The notes: generated by a model not told the origin, from the letters alone. A DNA stretch of 64,000 nucleotides from Lumnitzera littorea (GCA_024138015.1 JAMXBB010000010.1:82402658-82466657); one strand, 5' to 3'. Counted from the stretch's first letter, positions 12,591 through 26,300 are shown. Numbers and translations are program-made.

Positions 12591-12601
12591 CTCCAGATTG
12601 A

Positions 12602-15600
12602 CCATGGTCACCTTCGGATATACTGAGTATTCCGAGAGACGTTATGATATACAAGCTCTAGATTGACCCGAATGTGAAGGTGGTCCAATAGAAAAAGAGA
12701 TATTTTACACCAAAAAGACAAGCGGCAATAGAAGAAGAGGTCTAGAAATTATTGAAAACAGGATTCATCCAAAAATCTAGAGAGAGCCTTATTCGACTTG
12801 GCTAGCAAATTGTATATTAGTCAAGAAGTTTAACGGCAAGTGGCAAATGTGCATAGACCTCACGAATTTCAATAAGGCTTGTCCCAAGGATTGTTTCCTA
12901 CTATCAAAAATCAATCAAATGGTAGAAACAACCGCAAGACATGCATTTTTTCTCTGGTTACAATCAAATCTAGATGAATAAGGCAAATGAAGTCCACACA
13001 TCTTTCATTACCAATTTTAGAATATACTGTTATACAGTGATGCCCTTTGGGCTGAAGAACACTAGTGTCACATACTAAAGATTAGTAACGAAGATGTTCA
13101 AATCTCAGATTCAAAGGAATATTGAAGTATATGTGGACGACATGATTGTGAAAAGCACAAAGAAAGATCAACATCTTGCTGATCTAGAGGAAACCTTTGC
13201 CACATTGAGGAGATATAACATGAAACTCAGCCTACAAAAGTGCGTTTTAGGTGCAACATCACAGAAATTTTTCGAGTATATGGTTACACAATGTGACATC
13301 GAGGCTAATCCGAAAAAAATTGAAGCCATAAAGAATATGAAATCACCTCGTACAGTCAAAGAGGTGCAGGAACTCACCAAGCGAATTGCTACTCTCATAA
13401 ATTCATGTCGAGAAGTGCAAATAGGTATGTAGAATTCTTTAAAATTTTGAAGAATCTAAAGGAATTCAATTAGACCAATGATTGCGAAAGAGCTTTCAAC
13501 GAGCTCAAAAAATTTCTTATGTTATCCTCGATACTCTCAACACCTATTCCTAGAGAAAATTTATACTTGTATCTATCAGTCAACTGTCGAACATTTTCCT
13601 CTACACTGGTTCGAATTAACAGTAAAGAGCATCGACTCGTTAATTACATGAGTCATGTTCTACATGGGCCAAAGTTTCGGTACACAAATATTGAAAAATT
13701 TGTATTAGCAATGGTTCTTTTGAGAGAAAGTTGAAGCCTTATTTTGAAGCTCATCAAATTATTATCTTCATCGATCAACCATTGTGGCAAGCATTACAAC
13801 GGCCTGATTCATCGAGGAGGATGATGAAATATGCCTTAGAGCTTAGTGCTCATGATATATAATATAAACCCAAAACAGCACTAAAGGCCTAAGTACTAAT
13901 GGATTTCATAACCGAATTCACTAGAGAGAAAGACTGTATAGAGATTGCCGAGAAACCTATTTGGTTTCTTTATGTCAATGGTTTGTCAATACAAGAAGGA
14001 AGTAGTGTAGGCCTAGTTCTTCAAGGCCCCCATAATGTCAAAGTTCATTACGCTTTGAAATTTGGATTCCCAACCAGTAATAATGAAGCAGAGTACGAAA
14101 CTCTAATTGCCAGATTAAAATTGGCAAAAGAAATCGATGCCGAAAAACTCAAAGTGTTTTCTAATTCCCAATTGGTGGTAAATTAGGTCACTAGAAGTTA
14201 CGCGGCAAGAGAAGAAGAGATGAGTAAGTACCTATTAGTGGTACAAACACTCGCAGAAAAATTTCTATCTTTCTCCATTCAAAAAATTCTGAGAAGTAAG
14301 AATATTGTTGCCGACAAGTTGTTAAAGTTGGCCAATAAAGCATTCCCTGAGCTGAGCAAGAGACTTTTTATCAAGTTTCTTCTGCAAAAAAAGCTTATCT
14401 AGTCTCTTGCAGAGCTGTGAATTAGCTCCTTGCTTAAGAGAAGAATCGTGGATGTATTCCCTAGTGAATTATTTAAAAGATGGTACTCTCCTTGACGACA
14501 AAAAAGAGGTATGAAGATTGGCTTACCAGGCTACAAACTACACACTGATTGATGGTCAGTTGTATAAGCGTAGCAAATCTCAGCCCTACCTTTGATGCCT
14601 TTCCCTAAGAGATGCCCAAAAGGTATTATCTAAACTACATGGTGGCATATGCAGTAACCATGTCAAGGCATAAACACTATACATTTAAGCTTTGCGACTC
14701 GGCTATTATTAACTAACTATGAGAGAAGACGTGAAGGACGTTGTCTGGCACTATCCTCAATGCTAGAAGCATGACTCACTAAGTAACGCTCTAGCCACCG
14801 AGTTATGTAATTTGACCAACCCTTAGCCTTTCACTCAATGGGGGCTAGACATCTTTAGACCCTTTTCGAAATCTACCACCCAGTGATAATTCATCATTGT
14901 TGTCGTAGATTATTTTACCAAATAGGTTGAGGCTAAGGCAGTGGCGAAGATCATCGAGCAAAAGGTGGAAGCATTTGTCTCCAGTTGCATCATATTAAGA
15001 TTTGGAGTTCCTCACATGATAATTACAGACAACGGCCTGTAGTTTGACAATAATAAGTTCTAGGCATTTTGCGAGCAGCATGGCATTCGCCTCAATTATA
15101 CATCTGTAGCACAACCTTAGATGAATGGACAAGTCAAAGCCGTCAACAAGATCATATTACACGATTTAAGAAAGAAGGTAGATCAAGTTAAGGATAGATG
15201 GGCAGACGATCTGCCAAACATCCTATGGGGATACAAAACCACTCACAAAACTGCAACGAAAGAGACACCATTTAAGTTAGCATACAATATAGAAGTTGTA
15301 TTACCAATTGAGCTGGACTTACCTAATTTGCGAATGCATAATTTTGATGTTATGCTTAATTAAGTTGTACTGACAGCGAATCTAGACACTATTGAGGAAA
15401 TTCGAGACATTGCAAGAGCCAGGGTTACGGCATACCAACATAGAGTAACAAGGTACTACAATCAGAAAGTGAAGCATAAGGTTTTCCAACCCAAAGATTT
15501 GCTTTACCGTAAAATGGAAGCCACTGGTGTGCGAATGGCTCAAGGAAAGCTTAGCGTGAGTTGGGAGGATCTTGTCAAGATTTAGGAAATCATTAGTGAG

Positions 15601-15683
15601 GGGGCCTATCAATTAGAAAAGTTAAATGGATCAATCATCTCTCGAGCATGGAATGCCGAGAATCTGAAATTTTATTTCAATTA
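12602..15683 (+). pseudogene. Ty3/gypsy pol remnant, Tat lineage (RT, RNase H, second RNase H, integrase)
   Basis: The polyprotein of a Tat-type LTR retrotransposon, now broken. Reading from 12602: the RT N-terminal region with the ACPKD motif near 12880; RT palm with intact YVDDM at about 13130-13144; PRTVKEVQELT near 13350, typical of this lineage; the RNase H connection (13519-13860); an extra RNase H-like domain (13900-14400) with LYVNG, NNEAEYETLIA and SNSQLVVN; the integrase core (about 14690-15200, DYFTK and TDNG blocks); and the C-terminal ILWGYKTTHKTATKETPF region (15121-15680). The double RNase H is diagnostic of Tat elements. Many in-frame stops and several frame changes (around 13440, 13740 and 13890) show it is dead. 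Gag and protease are absent upstream, so the element is 5'-truncated. An intact copy would have copied and integrated the element through RNA. Confidence 0.93.
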
Positions 15684-16191
15684 ATCTGTCGGATGATTTC
15701 TGTCTTCACTTATTTAACGATAGCCAACATGTTTGTAAAACTACAGTACTTATTTATGAGAATTATATTTGAAGTCTCATTATGTTTGTTTTCATCATGA
15801 TTGCCAAATTAACAAGTTCTAGGCTGCACGGCAAATGAATTGACCTAAGTTTTAATCAAACACTGTTAACAAACTATATAAATTAACTTTACAATTAAGT
15901 AATGCAGCTAGTCCATGCTTCAAACGGTTAACGGATAATATAAAACAATGGGCGTGTGAAATAAAACATGCCGAGAAACAAATAGCGTGTGAAATAAAAC
16001 ATGCTAACAAATAAGTGCGTAAAGCAACATATGTATACCATACACGCCGTGAAAGTGCAGTATGTGAAATTAAACATATTGGAGATCTATCAACTATTTT
16101 TGTTCAACAAGTGTCATAAGCACTTAGCATTGCCTTGAATATATTTCAATTGATAATTACACAAGAATGCAATGTGCCAATACAATAAGTC
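15684..16191. other. Spacer between Tat pol and antisense ORF
   Basis: Non-coding. The phrase GCGTGTGAAATAAAACATGC occurs twice within 35 bp (about 15952 and 15986), and shorter echoes (GTGAAATTAAACAT) follow. This looks like a small diverged direct repeat within the element. Confidence 0.5.
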
Positions 16192-18773
16192 CTATGGCCT
16201 ATCCTCAAATTCAGCAAAAGTGATTTTTAAATCAGTGGCTAGGGCTTCCTTGACAATTAGAGTCTTGGAGCGGGTAACTTCCTCGGTATGGGCTTCATTA
16301 TCACCTTCATTCATACTCTCGGTACCTGTCTCATCGCCTTCATCTTCATCGGCATTACTAACTTTGTTGTCGACGTTAGTAAAGTCAAGAGAAGAGAGAT
16401 CATAATCAAGATGAAACTTCAAGACCTCTTCTCTTGCCACTTGAACCCTCTCCAACAACTTACGTAGAAGCCTCTCGTATTACCAACTAGGAGTGACTAT
16501 ATCAAGAGCCTCTCTAACTGATAGTCCTCTCCTCAAAGTCTCCTCCAACTCAACTGTATGGCTCTATAAGTTTGAGTAATTGGTCTCCAACTCCTTTATT
16601 TGCATCTCGAGCTTATCTTCATCATCACTCATCATGCAAATAGTTCGGCCTAAGCCCCAATATTGTTCTTTCTTCTTTTATAGCTCCTCTTTTAAGCTTT
16701 CAAACTTTTTGTACTATTCTTCCATTTTAGCCTTTAAGCTAAAGATTTCATCGGCGGTGAGGTCATGTGCTAATTTCTCGACAATAAGTTCTTCCTGAAG
16801 CTTTCTTGCCTCCATCTTAGCCCTAATCTTCGTATTCTCGGCAGTAGCAATTCAGATCTTTGATGCATTGTATATACCCTCAACTTTTTGTAGCAAATTC
16901 ATTTAATACAATCAAGAATGATTGGGTATGACACACAGATACAACTGAAGTTATTACCTTCTTTGCCTTTTTGTTGGCCTCGTTCAAAGTTGTCAAAATA
17001 TAGCTGCTCATCTGAAAAAGGAAATGTGTTAGTTACCCGAACGAATTTGATAATTAAAAGCAATGGTTATAGATACTCACATCATACAATTTGGCCACAA
17101 TATGGGCCTTATTGTAACCGCCGACCCTATCGACATCCTTCTTAGCAATATCTTTTTCTTTACGAAAAATGATCCCTTCCATTAAAGCTAAAGATTTCGT
17201 TCTGTCTCTCAGGGCCGAGTCGGTATCCAAAATTTGGTGGCTCCAACAAGGGGCGAAGTACTCACCGACCTCTTTGTTGGGGACGAATTCAGCACTACTA
17301 ATGCCAAGAGGTTTAGAACACATTGCTTCCTTCACCCTTTCATCCAAGCCCCTGAACTTCTTAGTAAGTGGTTAGTCGGCGAGTTCCTTCCTTAATCTTT
17401 TGTCACCACTCGAAGCCGCCGTAATCGCCAACGATGAGCCTTCTGCAATAATGGCATTTTTATCTTCTTCACTGGGATATATCACTCAACGCTCACTATC
17501 CTTAGATTCGATAAAAGTTTGAACAATCTCAACTGGAGGCTCATTAGAATGAACAACTTTGGTAGGTAGCGTTTTCTCATTCTCCTTCAACCTCTCAGCA
17601 AGACGAGAGATCTTCTATATAGCCACCTACTTTGCTATAACCTCCTTTTTGGCCTTCTTTGCAACAGTAAGCCGAGTGGTATTAGCTAAGGTAGTCGCCC
17701 TTTCATCAACCTTGGATTTCTTGGCTTTGGCTTGAATGAATAGCTTGGCAGGATTCACCTCACCAGCACCCATATCTACAATACAAGTAAAGGAATTAAT
17801 ATAAAGACGGGAGAAAGATGAACTTACATTTTTTATGCCGAATAAGGCTCAAAGACTACAATTCTCCCTCCAAGTCTCGAGAACAGCTTTCCTCATGGCT
17901 ATACTCGGCACGGCGATAACTCATTAGTATACCTTCTTTTTTAGAAAAAATTAGGTCTCCATTTTCATTTTGCCATATAATCCTCTTGGCGTCCTAGAAG
18001 AACATTTTGTTCTTTCTCCTCTCTTAAATTTTCCTTGCTATTGCTACATCATTTAACATCAGATCTATATATTTTCTATGGATCGGCTTAGTCCATTAGG
18101 TCTAGAAGTCTAAGTCCTCATCAAATACTATTAACACGAATTTGTCATGCCACTTGTAGATCTTGGATTCTAACCCATCCATGAACTTATGCCCATGCCT
18201 CGCAACGACGAAGTATCACCTATCAGGCTGCCTCCAGATAGTAAAGGAAAACCTAAACAGCTGAGGTGTAACCCTGACCTTAACTTCTTCACAAACTATC
18301 TCAAAAGCTGCCAGAATCCAATATGTGTTTGGTGAGAACATACTCAGCATGACTCTGAAGTAGTTAAAGAAGCCTCAAACAAAAGCCGAGAAAGGGAAGC
18401 ACAACCTAAAATTAAGATATTTCAGGTATATGTGGAACTCACTCTCCCTTGGGAAGCATACTCTCTCCCCATCTCTCGACCTCATTAAGTTCCATGTTCC
18501 AGGAAGATCTCACCAGTACTAGTTGTACTTTATGACAAGAACTCTATCGATGGAATTGGAGGTACCATCAGGAGAGTCGTAATAGTAGGCTATTGTGTTA
18601 TATAAATATCTTGTTGAAGACCTCCCTTCCTTATCCTTCGGATAATTATCCATAGGAAGTTCGTTAATCTCAGCAAGTTTATCCCACCTTACCTCTATAC
18701 TATCGGTCGAACCACCCAAAAAACATACTACTTCGCTCCTTATTTAAGGGGGAAAGGTAGCCTCAGTTTCCAT
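16192..18773 (-). pseudogene. Antisense additional ORF of the Tat element (intron-containing, decayed)
   Basis: Opposite strand to pol and between pol and the 3' LTR, where several Tat-type elements are known to carry an extra antisense gene. The likely start codon is at 18773-18771. The N-terminal half (to about 17800) reads as blocks such as ESEFHIYLKYLNFRLCFPFS and FVVARHGHKFMDGLESKIYK. These resemble plant proteins annotated as putative gypsy-type transposon proteins. The C-terminal half (17350-16192) has charged, Glu/Lys-rich coiled-coil-like segments and ends with an acidic tail (DEDEGDETGTE) and a stop at 16192. Around 17070-16980 the reverse strand shows a clean GTGAGT donor, a TTTTTCAG acceptor and then AAGAAG followed by GTAATA, so at least one or two introns are likely. 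Scattered stops show decay. Function of the family is unknown. Confidence 0.7.
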
Positions 18774-19286
18774 TACCTCATAATTAGATAGAACAAGTCA
18801 ACGAGCAACTTTATAAACCATACTTGAATGGTTGTACGAAACGAAATGACACAAGTCGTAGAATGTAAATTTGAAGATGAGAAAGCGAACGAAAGTTTAA
18901 GATGTAACTAGAGAAATGAAATCTAATTATGAATAGTACTTTATATATGGATGATCCGTCCTCATAACTACAAGTCTACTTTTGACAGTAATGATTTGCT
19001 GATTTGGTAAGGGTACAGATTGTTGACACATGTTTTGTGATAGAAATTTGATGACTGATAACTTTCTGACAGTTATTAGGCCTGCAGCAAAATGATGACC
19101 TAGGCAACAAATGTCATGCCACCAATTTCTTGATTTCTTGAATGGGCGGGAGATTAGAAATGGCGATCTTTCGACTAAGATGTGATCCATCCCACTTCAG
19201 AGGAAGATCCATCGACTTTAGAAGTCGTGAGGGTTATCTTGCTCGATATCAATCTAAAGAATCAGACCTCCACTTGGCATCTAATG

Positions 19287-19323
<37 letters not shown>

Positions 19324-19363
19324 GTCACTCCCTTTATCAACTACTCGAACACAAGAGTTAGGG
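18774..19363. other. Tat 3' untranslated stretch with (TA)n and a weak polypurine end
   Basis: Lies between the start of the antisense ORF and the 3' LTR. It contains a (TA)n run at about 19289-19321. Just before the LTR the sequence AAGAGTTAGGG is purine-rich and is the likely remnant of the polypurine tract that primes plus-strand synthesis. Confidence 0.55.
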
Positions 19364-19840
19364 TGAAAATGTTGATAGTCAATTTTTACTCATCTAGCAT
19401 ACTCGTTCATTCGATCACCAATATGCCAAATATTTTGAATCTCTCAGCATACCTCTAGAATGATGACACATGGCATTTATGTTGAGTATCTTAAATCCGT
19501 TCTTGGTTTAAATTCAAGCCTATGGCGCAAATAATTATCATAAGCACAGTTATATCACATAATCGCCTGCTCTCCCTATATATCAGGAAAGATGTCAAAT
19601 TAAGAAACTTCTACATATCTTAACAATTATTCCAATAACTGCCTTAGACATTACATCCAGCTATAAATATGAGAAAGAAAACTCCGTAAGATCTCTCTAA
19701 TACTTCACTCACATACTTTTTATACAAAATCACCCTACTAACTTCAGTATCAGAGTAGCCGCACCGGTCTAACCCCGGTACCAAGTATTTCATTCTCTTT
19801 TGTAGGATTTTCCTTGATCCCAAAATTCACCAACAACACA
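19364..19840 (+). mobile_element. 3' LTR of the Tat element
   Basis: Starts TGAAAATGTTGATAGTCA just after a purine-rich stretch and ends CAACAACACA. The whole length aligns with the reverse complement of 43484-43958. Shared blocks include ACACATGGC, TTTAAATTCAAGCCTATGG versus TTGAATTTAAGTCTATGG, TTGCCTTAGAC or TGCCTTAGACA, the TATA-like TATAAATA, GTAGCCGCACCGG versus GTGGCCGCACCGG, and GGTACCAAGTATTTCA. The second copy elsewhere in the window makes the LTR call firm; the exact right border is approximate. Confidence 0.88.
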
Positions 19841-21126
19841 ATTTTTAAAGAAAAGAAGTTTTGAAATCATTTAACTTAGAAAACTTATTTTTAAAAAAAT
19901 ATGTTAGAAACATTATACGATAAAAAATAAGGCTCGAAAAAATCAAAGGAATCAAGTTGAAAACTTTCTATGTATTGCTACAAACATGGAATCTGAATAT
20001 TAGGGTGGATGGTATTTGGATGCTAAGAAGAACTCACAATTCATAAGTATAGGGGACTGACATTCGCATTCTATAGATTGTAGTTTGCATTTCCTTGCAA
20101 CCTCATCCCTATATCCAATCTCAACTACAAATACACCACCTTTAAACTCCTTCCCAATAACCACACACCTTCAATAACCCTCTAAATTTTCTTCAAACAC
20201 CATAATTCAATCATCTACAACCCCTTTTTTTCCATTATCTTCATCCTAATACTAACAATTATTGTCAAAATCGTATTGAAACCAACAGGTTTAAGATTAC
20301 TTACTTGTTTTCCCAATTGCACAATACCCGAAGCACGAATCACGGTCTTAGCGTCACAAATGTAAACCCTTTAGGGTCTTTTATCCTTCCTTGGATAAAA
20401 ACAAATTTGCTAACATAATAGATAGAAACTTATCAAGAAATATTATGTTCTTATCTTTCTATCAATCTCTTGAAATTTTAGCATCCAAGCATCAAAGATT
20501 TGAACTTTAGATTCGGTTTTCAAAAGAAGGCTTTAGAGTTTTTTGTTATTAGAGTTAAAGAAATGAAAAGAGAGGGATTAGAAGTAGGGTTTTTCTTTAA
20601 AACAATATATTAAGAGTGATAAGATGGTTTTAACTTTTAGTGGACCAAATTGCCCCCTCAAACTTAAGTCAATTACAAGCAATACTAATCTCTTTAATGC
20701 CCTAAATATTTTCTTATTTCTCTACATTTTAATTTAAAAGAAAAATAAAATTCGAGTTTTACAACAAGTTTCCACTTGGATTTTTAAGTTTGTATATCAT
20801 ATCATGATTTACCTTTTGAAAAGAAGTACATGACTGATATAGATCTTCTAGAGTTAACATCCTTAATCAATTCCCAATTGTTATGGTTCATCGAGAATTG
20901 TTTTTAATTTCCAAACATAGATAAAATGGAAAATACTTATAAAATACATCATAATTCACTTGATTGCCAACTAATGCTTATTTCAAAATTTAATCATAAT
21001 ACCAACTGCATTAACAATACATTGTGCGTTGGGATGGATTTACTGGAGGATAGGAAGGAGTTTGGGTCCCCTCAAACTTAGAAAATATTAATTAAAAAAG
21101 AATAATATGTATGTATATATATGTTG
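19841..21126. other. AT-rich repeat-like spacer, unclassified
   Basis: No coding signal. The part around 20290-20780 (AAACCAACAGG, TTGCACAATACCCGAAGCACG, GTAGGGTTTTTC) has the texture of an LTR leader, but I could not pair it with a second copy. Nothing else is supported. Confidence 0.35.
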
Positions 21127-21210
21127 TCTATAATATTAAAGCAATAGATGGGAGATTTGACGTCTTTTTATTATTACCTAAATTACCCCTTTTAATATAT
21201 TAATATTTTA
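21127..21210 (+). mobile_element. Possible Helitron 5' end
   Basis: TCTATAATATTAAAGCAATA, followed by GATTTGACGTC and AAATTACCCCTTTT, resembles the 5' ends of many plant non-autonomous Helitrons, which begin with TC and have such AT-rich starts. No convincing 3' hairpin plus CTRRT was found downstream, so the call is weak. Confidence 0.3.
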
Positions 21211-21297
21211 TATAATTTAACATTTATTATTTTTACATTACAAGTTTTAATATTATTTCATCAAGGCTACAAATGTCTTTTACAATATTGACCATTA

Positions 21298-21863
21298 TTA
21301 ATATATTTATGGTATAATTGTTATCATTAATTATTACCATTATTACTATATAATGGTCGATTTACATATGCTCAATCACTTGAATTTGATATATTAATTG
21401 ATACTTGACTTTTTTAATAAACAACATATTTGTCAATGGTATAATTATTAGTTCATACTATATTAATTTACAGTCTACTAAGAATATATTTATGGTATTA
21501 TTATTATCTTCAATTTTCATCATTATTACTATGCAATGGTCAATTTATATATAGTCAATCATTTAAATTTGATATATTAATTGGTCCTTGATTTCTTTAA
21601 TAACAGTACATTCATCGGTGGTATAATTATTAATCTACATCATAAATATAGTCAATGAAGAATATCACCAAATCTAAAATACTTTCATAAATTTATGTAA
21701 TGGCCAATTTGCATATGTCATTTATTTTGAATTTGATATATTAATTGGTGATTGATTTCTTTAATAAATAGTACATTTGTCAATGGTATAATTATTAGTC
21801 CATACCATATTAATTTATAGTCAACCAACAATATCACCAAATTTAAAATACTTTCATAAATTT
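21298..21863. repeat. Three diverged AT-rich tandem units (about 165-185 bp)
   Basis: The phrase AATTTGATATATTAATTG recurs at about 21383, 21566 and 21730. Each copy is followed by TTCTTTAATAA or TTTTTTAATAA, then ACATT.GTCAATGGTATAATTATTA or a variant, then a TATAGTCAA or ACAGTCTA block. The last two units also share ATCACCAAAT.TAAAATACTTTCATAAATTT. No coding meaning is seen. The array could lie inside the putative Helitron. Confidence 0.8.
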
Positions 21864-23379
21864 TATATATCCATGAAGATTAATTCACATGATGCACCTG
21901 TGAAATATGAACTTTTGATAATTATTATAGAGGTAAAAATGTGTAAAGAATATACCATCTTAAATAAGGAGAAACAAATTCCTTACATGGAATATAACAT
22001 CTATATATGCTGTATTTATTCACCTATGAAATATGAAGTTTATGATATGGAAAAATGGACTAATAAAAAAAATGGATATTTTAATTTTTAAAAATGTAAG
22101 TAGTTCATGATATATCTATAGATCATTGAGTATTTGCTATCAAATTAAACATATTTTCTTCTCCAGATGGCCACCTTCTTTTAAATATAGAAGAGATTTT
22201 CAATTTTCATTTATCATGAAAATTGACTTCAACTAAATTCACGGTCGAGTTTCTACCATATTGATCTTTTTTAAAGAGTATGTTAAAAAATAAATCTTTA
22301 TTTGAAAATACCTAGTTTAAATATGTTTACTTAATGTTTCACAAGCAAACATTTTGAGGATGGGTATATTTTATTGTACACTAATTGCCTCATGCAATAT
22401 TAACAATTTTCATTTTGGTAATTCCTTTCTTTACTTTTGATATAATACTATGGAGTTGCTATGATATTTCTTTTCTTCTTCTTATTCTTTTATATTTTTT
22501 ATTTTTTTGGCTTAGCCTTTTTTTTATTCTTTTAAATAATAAATTTCTTTTTTCTTCTTTCACTTCAATTTTAGGTTCATTTCTTCCGGTTAGTGAAGAT
22601 ATTTTACTTTGGATCAAGGACCAATTTCAACTTTGCTAAACTTGATTCATTTTTCATACAAAAGCAATGCATTGTAATAGTATTTATTTTAACATTTATA
22701 TGGTGTCCAAACATATTTTGCCTCAAATTAGTGTAATATTAAATTTTTTTTCAACAATTTTTTTTTTAAAAAGAAAACGTTTGGTTTTTAAGTTTCATTA
22801 AAGATACTTTAAAGCTTTTTTATATGAAGATGTGATGTAAATATCGGTGGTCATCCTTTTGTCATGTTTTTGAAGATTTTTGTGAATAATGATTAGTATT
22901 CTTTCCTTATATAGAGACATTTTGATAGAATGGTAGAGTATTTTAATAAATTCAATGACCTAATTAAAAAATTGGCTTTTTGATACACTTTTCGACGTAA
23001 AATACCTTTTAGATTATTTTTTGTAATAGTTTTATTCTTGTATGAAAGAAAAATGTTATTCAAAAGTGTATCAGTTACATAAAATGATTATTTAGAAAGA
23101 TGTAAATAATAATAAATATCTTGTTATGCTTTGCTTGTCTCCAAACTTTAGACAATTATAAATTATCGCAGCTAAGCCACCGCTAAAATTAGATATATGC
23201 TATAAATACAAGTATATTAGGTATAAATTGATCAAATCACCTATTATTTTCTTTTTCCCCATTCTTATCTCCAAACTTTTTTATATGCTTTACGAAATAC
23301 ATTCTCAAATTTACTCTTTAAACTTTAAGCAAATAATATTAGTTAGGACATTTTAAAAATATAGCCTATCATCCTTGAA
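21864..23379. other. AT-rich spacer, nothing recognised
   Basis: Very AT-rich DNA with chance open frames only (for example 21873-22091 and 22385-22639, of hydrophobic low complexity). No repeat partner or family match is seen. Confidence 0.45.
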
Positions 23380-26300
23380 TTTTTTTTTTCAGTAAAAAGA
23401 TAATTCATTTAGCAATCAACAGAAAATCATCCAAGTCCATCTAACACAAAACAACAAAAAAACACAACACAGACAAAACATTACAAGTTAATTAATCAGG
23501 TTCAAAATTTTCCTTAGCTAATATCTAAGTAAAACATCCATCATAAAGTAAAACATTTAAAAGGAAAGCTGGAACATTAGGACCAAACTCCAAGTGTAGC
23601 ATCTTCGATCCTTCTTTTGCTAGGGCATCTGTTATCTTATTTTAATCACTGTTTACCCTGCATAAATTTAAAACTTCAAAATAAGGCAATAATTGAATAC
23701 ATCCAGATGGTGTTGGGTGACATATGTCTGCATCTACATTTTTCCCCATGATCTAATCTATGGTCACCTGTGAGTCAGATTCAACAACAACATTTTTGTA
23801 ACCACATCGCTTAGCCCAATTCATCCCTTCAAATAAAGCCCATAGCTTCGCCTTTAAGGGAGAACAATTAGAGACCGATTGCATCAATCTACCTAGTGCA
23901 TGACCCTCATGATTCCTTGCAATGACTATAATACCTCCCAAAAGCCTCTTATCCTTAACCGCTCCATTATAATTTATCTTCACTATCCCCCTCGTCGGTC
24001 TACTCTACTTCACCTCCCTAATTTCCTAGTTTGCTAGCTTATTTGCCTTATGCATCGTCCACCATTCATATACTTTTTCTCTAACCTATTGGCTCTAGTG
24101 TTCTTAAATGGGGTTACTACTTTGAAACACACAACGATTTCGTTCTCACCAAATCCTACGTACTAGGAATAGAATAAAGGATTGTTTCGGTGGTTCAAAA
24201 CTCGTCCAATTCTTCTATTTCCACTTCACTTCTTTTCTTAACAATTCTATGGCTGCATCTCTATCTCTAATGTTAGTTCCCTGAAATCCAAAGGATGACC
24301 ACTTAGCCTTCCTAAACTCATAGTTGAAAAATAAGTAGATCATGTTCTTGTCCTCAATTCCACATAATGAACAAACAACATCTACTGCCATCCCTTTAGT
24401 TCGTAGCTTGTCCTTAGTCGGTAATCTATTCATTAAAATTTTCCAAAGTAACATCTAGATGCACGGGTAAATTGGGTCTTCCAAATCCAATCCTAAGGTT
24501 AGCTTGATATCTCTTCCTCCTCAAACTTAACTCAAGCGTTCATAAGTAATTATATTCGTATGGTGACCATTGACCTCATCCAACAAAAAAAAAAAAATCT
24601 TCTTCCTAACTATGTTCAACAATGGTGATGTTTCCTAGTCATTTGTTTATCTCATGATCAATAGGATATCCTATCATGTCCTCATTCCAGCAACTAACAC
24701 CATTCCATACCAGATGCACTATTAGCATGTGTTTGAATTTATTTAGTGGTCCAACTAGTCGTAATATCACTCTTCCAAAATTTGACCAAAATTTAACCAT
24801 CCCTTAATTACAAACGTAAGCTTTGACATTTTGGTTCACCTAATCCTTTATCTTCTTTAGAGCTCTATTGAACATAGAGCCCTTCTTTGTTTGCCGACAT
24901 CCTTCCCTTAAATAATATTTTCCTTTAAGAACCTCTACCCAAAAGACCTTTTTTCCTACTTCCCAAGCTAACTTACAGAAGTTAGCTTGGTTCCTTCTTA
25001 ACACATCTACTAAACCTAAGCCACCATTTACTCTTGAGAGCTTAAATTTTTCCAGCTTATCTAGTGCAATTTTCAATGTTCCTCGAAGGATCCCCATATA
25101 AAGTCCCTATGGATCCTTTCTAAACCATGTACAACGGATTTCGGAAGAGGTATAACTTATGAGTAGTAATTTGATATGCTCTCTAAGACAGATGTTGTTA
25201 AAAGACTATGCCTTGCCATACTCATCCTTAACCGGTAGTCCTAGATACTTCCCTAGGCTAAAGTTTGGGCATATACAAAAAACATCACAGATCTTTCCCT
25301 TACATTCCCAATTAGAATTCCTTAAGAACATTGTTGGTCACGTATATCAAGAAGGGGGGTGAATTGATATCTTTAAACTTTTAAAAACTTTTTGATATAA
25401 AAATAAGATTACCCCTCTTAATAACTTAATTTGGTGAACAGTGGTATTTCAACACACAATTCAAAAACAATTAAATGACAAATTAAAAGAGTAGGGAAGG
25501 AGAATATTAGGTAGAGATTTTATAGAGTTTCGGCCTTCTACCTATTGCTCTCTTCTAGCTCTACTGTTAGAGACTCGTTTTACTTCATCAGTACCATTTC
25601 ACTTGATCCACTAAATCAAATCACAAACAAATTATAAGCATTTCTCATAATGACCTTACAATACTTTGCTCTACTTATCTAGTCTCTCTACAATCTAGGC
25701 TAATATAAATCTACAGAGTACAAAATATTTTTTCTTTATAATAAAGTACAGATATTATAAGTGAGAATAAGAATACAAGTCTCAAATAATTTTGCACTTG
25801 AAAGAAATAATTTTTGTTATAGAACTTTGATTCGATGCAACTCTCTGAAGAAATATCTAAAAGACTTTCTGAAACTTTTCAGAAGATAAAAACTAATCAA
25901 GATTTTTTGTGCAATGATAATTTTTTCTTCAGAGTTGTATATCGACGTTTTAAATCCTTCTTCCTTTTATATTGAGCTTTTCCAATAGCTAAAAATCTGA
26001 AGATTATCTTCACTTCCACAATTATCCAACTGTTAGTTTGCAAAAGATAATCCTTTGATATTTTTGAGGAGATCTTAGTAATTTGAATTTAAAAATTTAT
26101 TCTCCTTAATTTATTCAGATCATATATACGTCAATCTGTAACCACCAAATAAGCTTTTAATTTGAATTTAAAAAGATCTGCTTTTGTTAACAACTTCTGG
26201 ATAGGCCTCATGTTCAAAAATTTGAAACTCCACAAAATCTGAATCAACCTTATCTTTATCCATTTTTGTGCATATCTTAATTTATCCAAATATATTTTCT

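Noticed and set aside
16172..16405. + strand Ser/Leu-rich open frame
   Set aside because: A shadow of the acidic tail of the antisense ORF.
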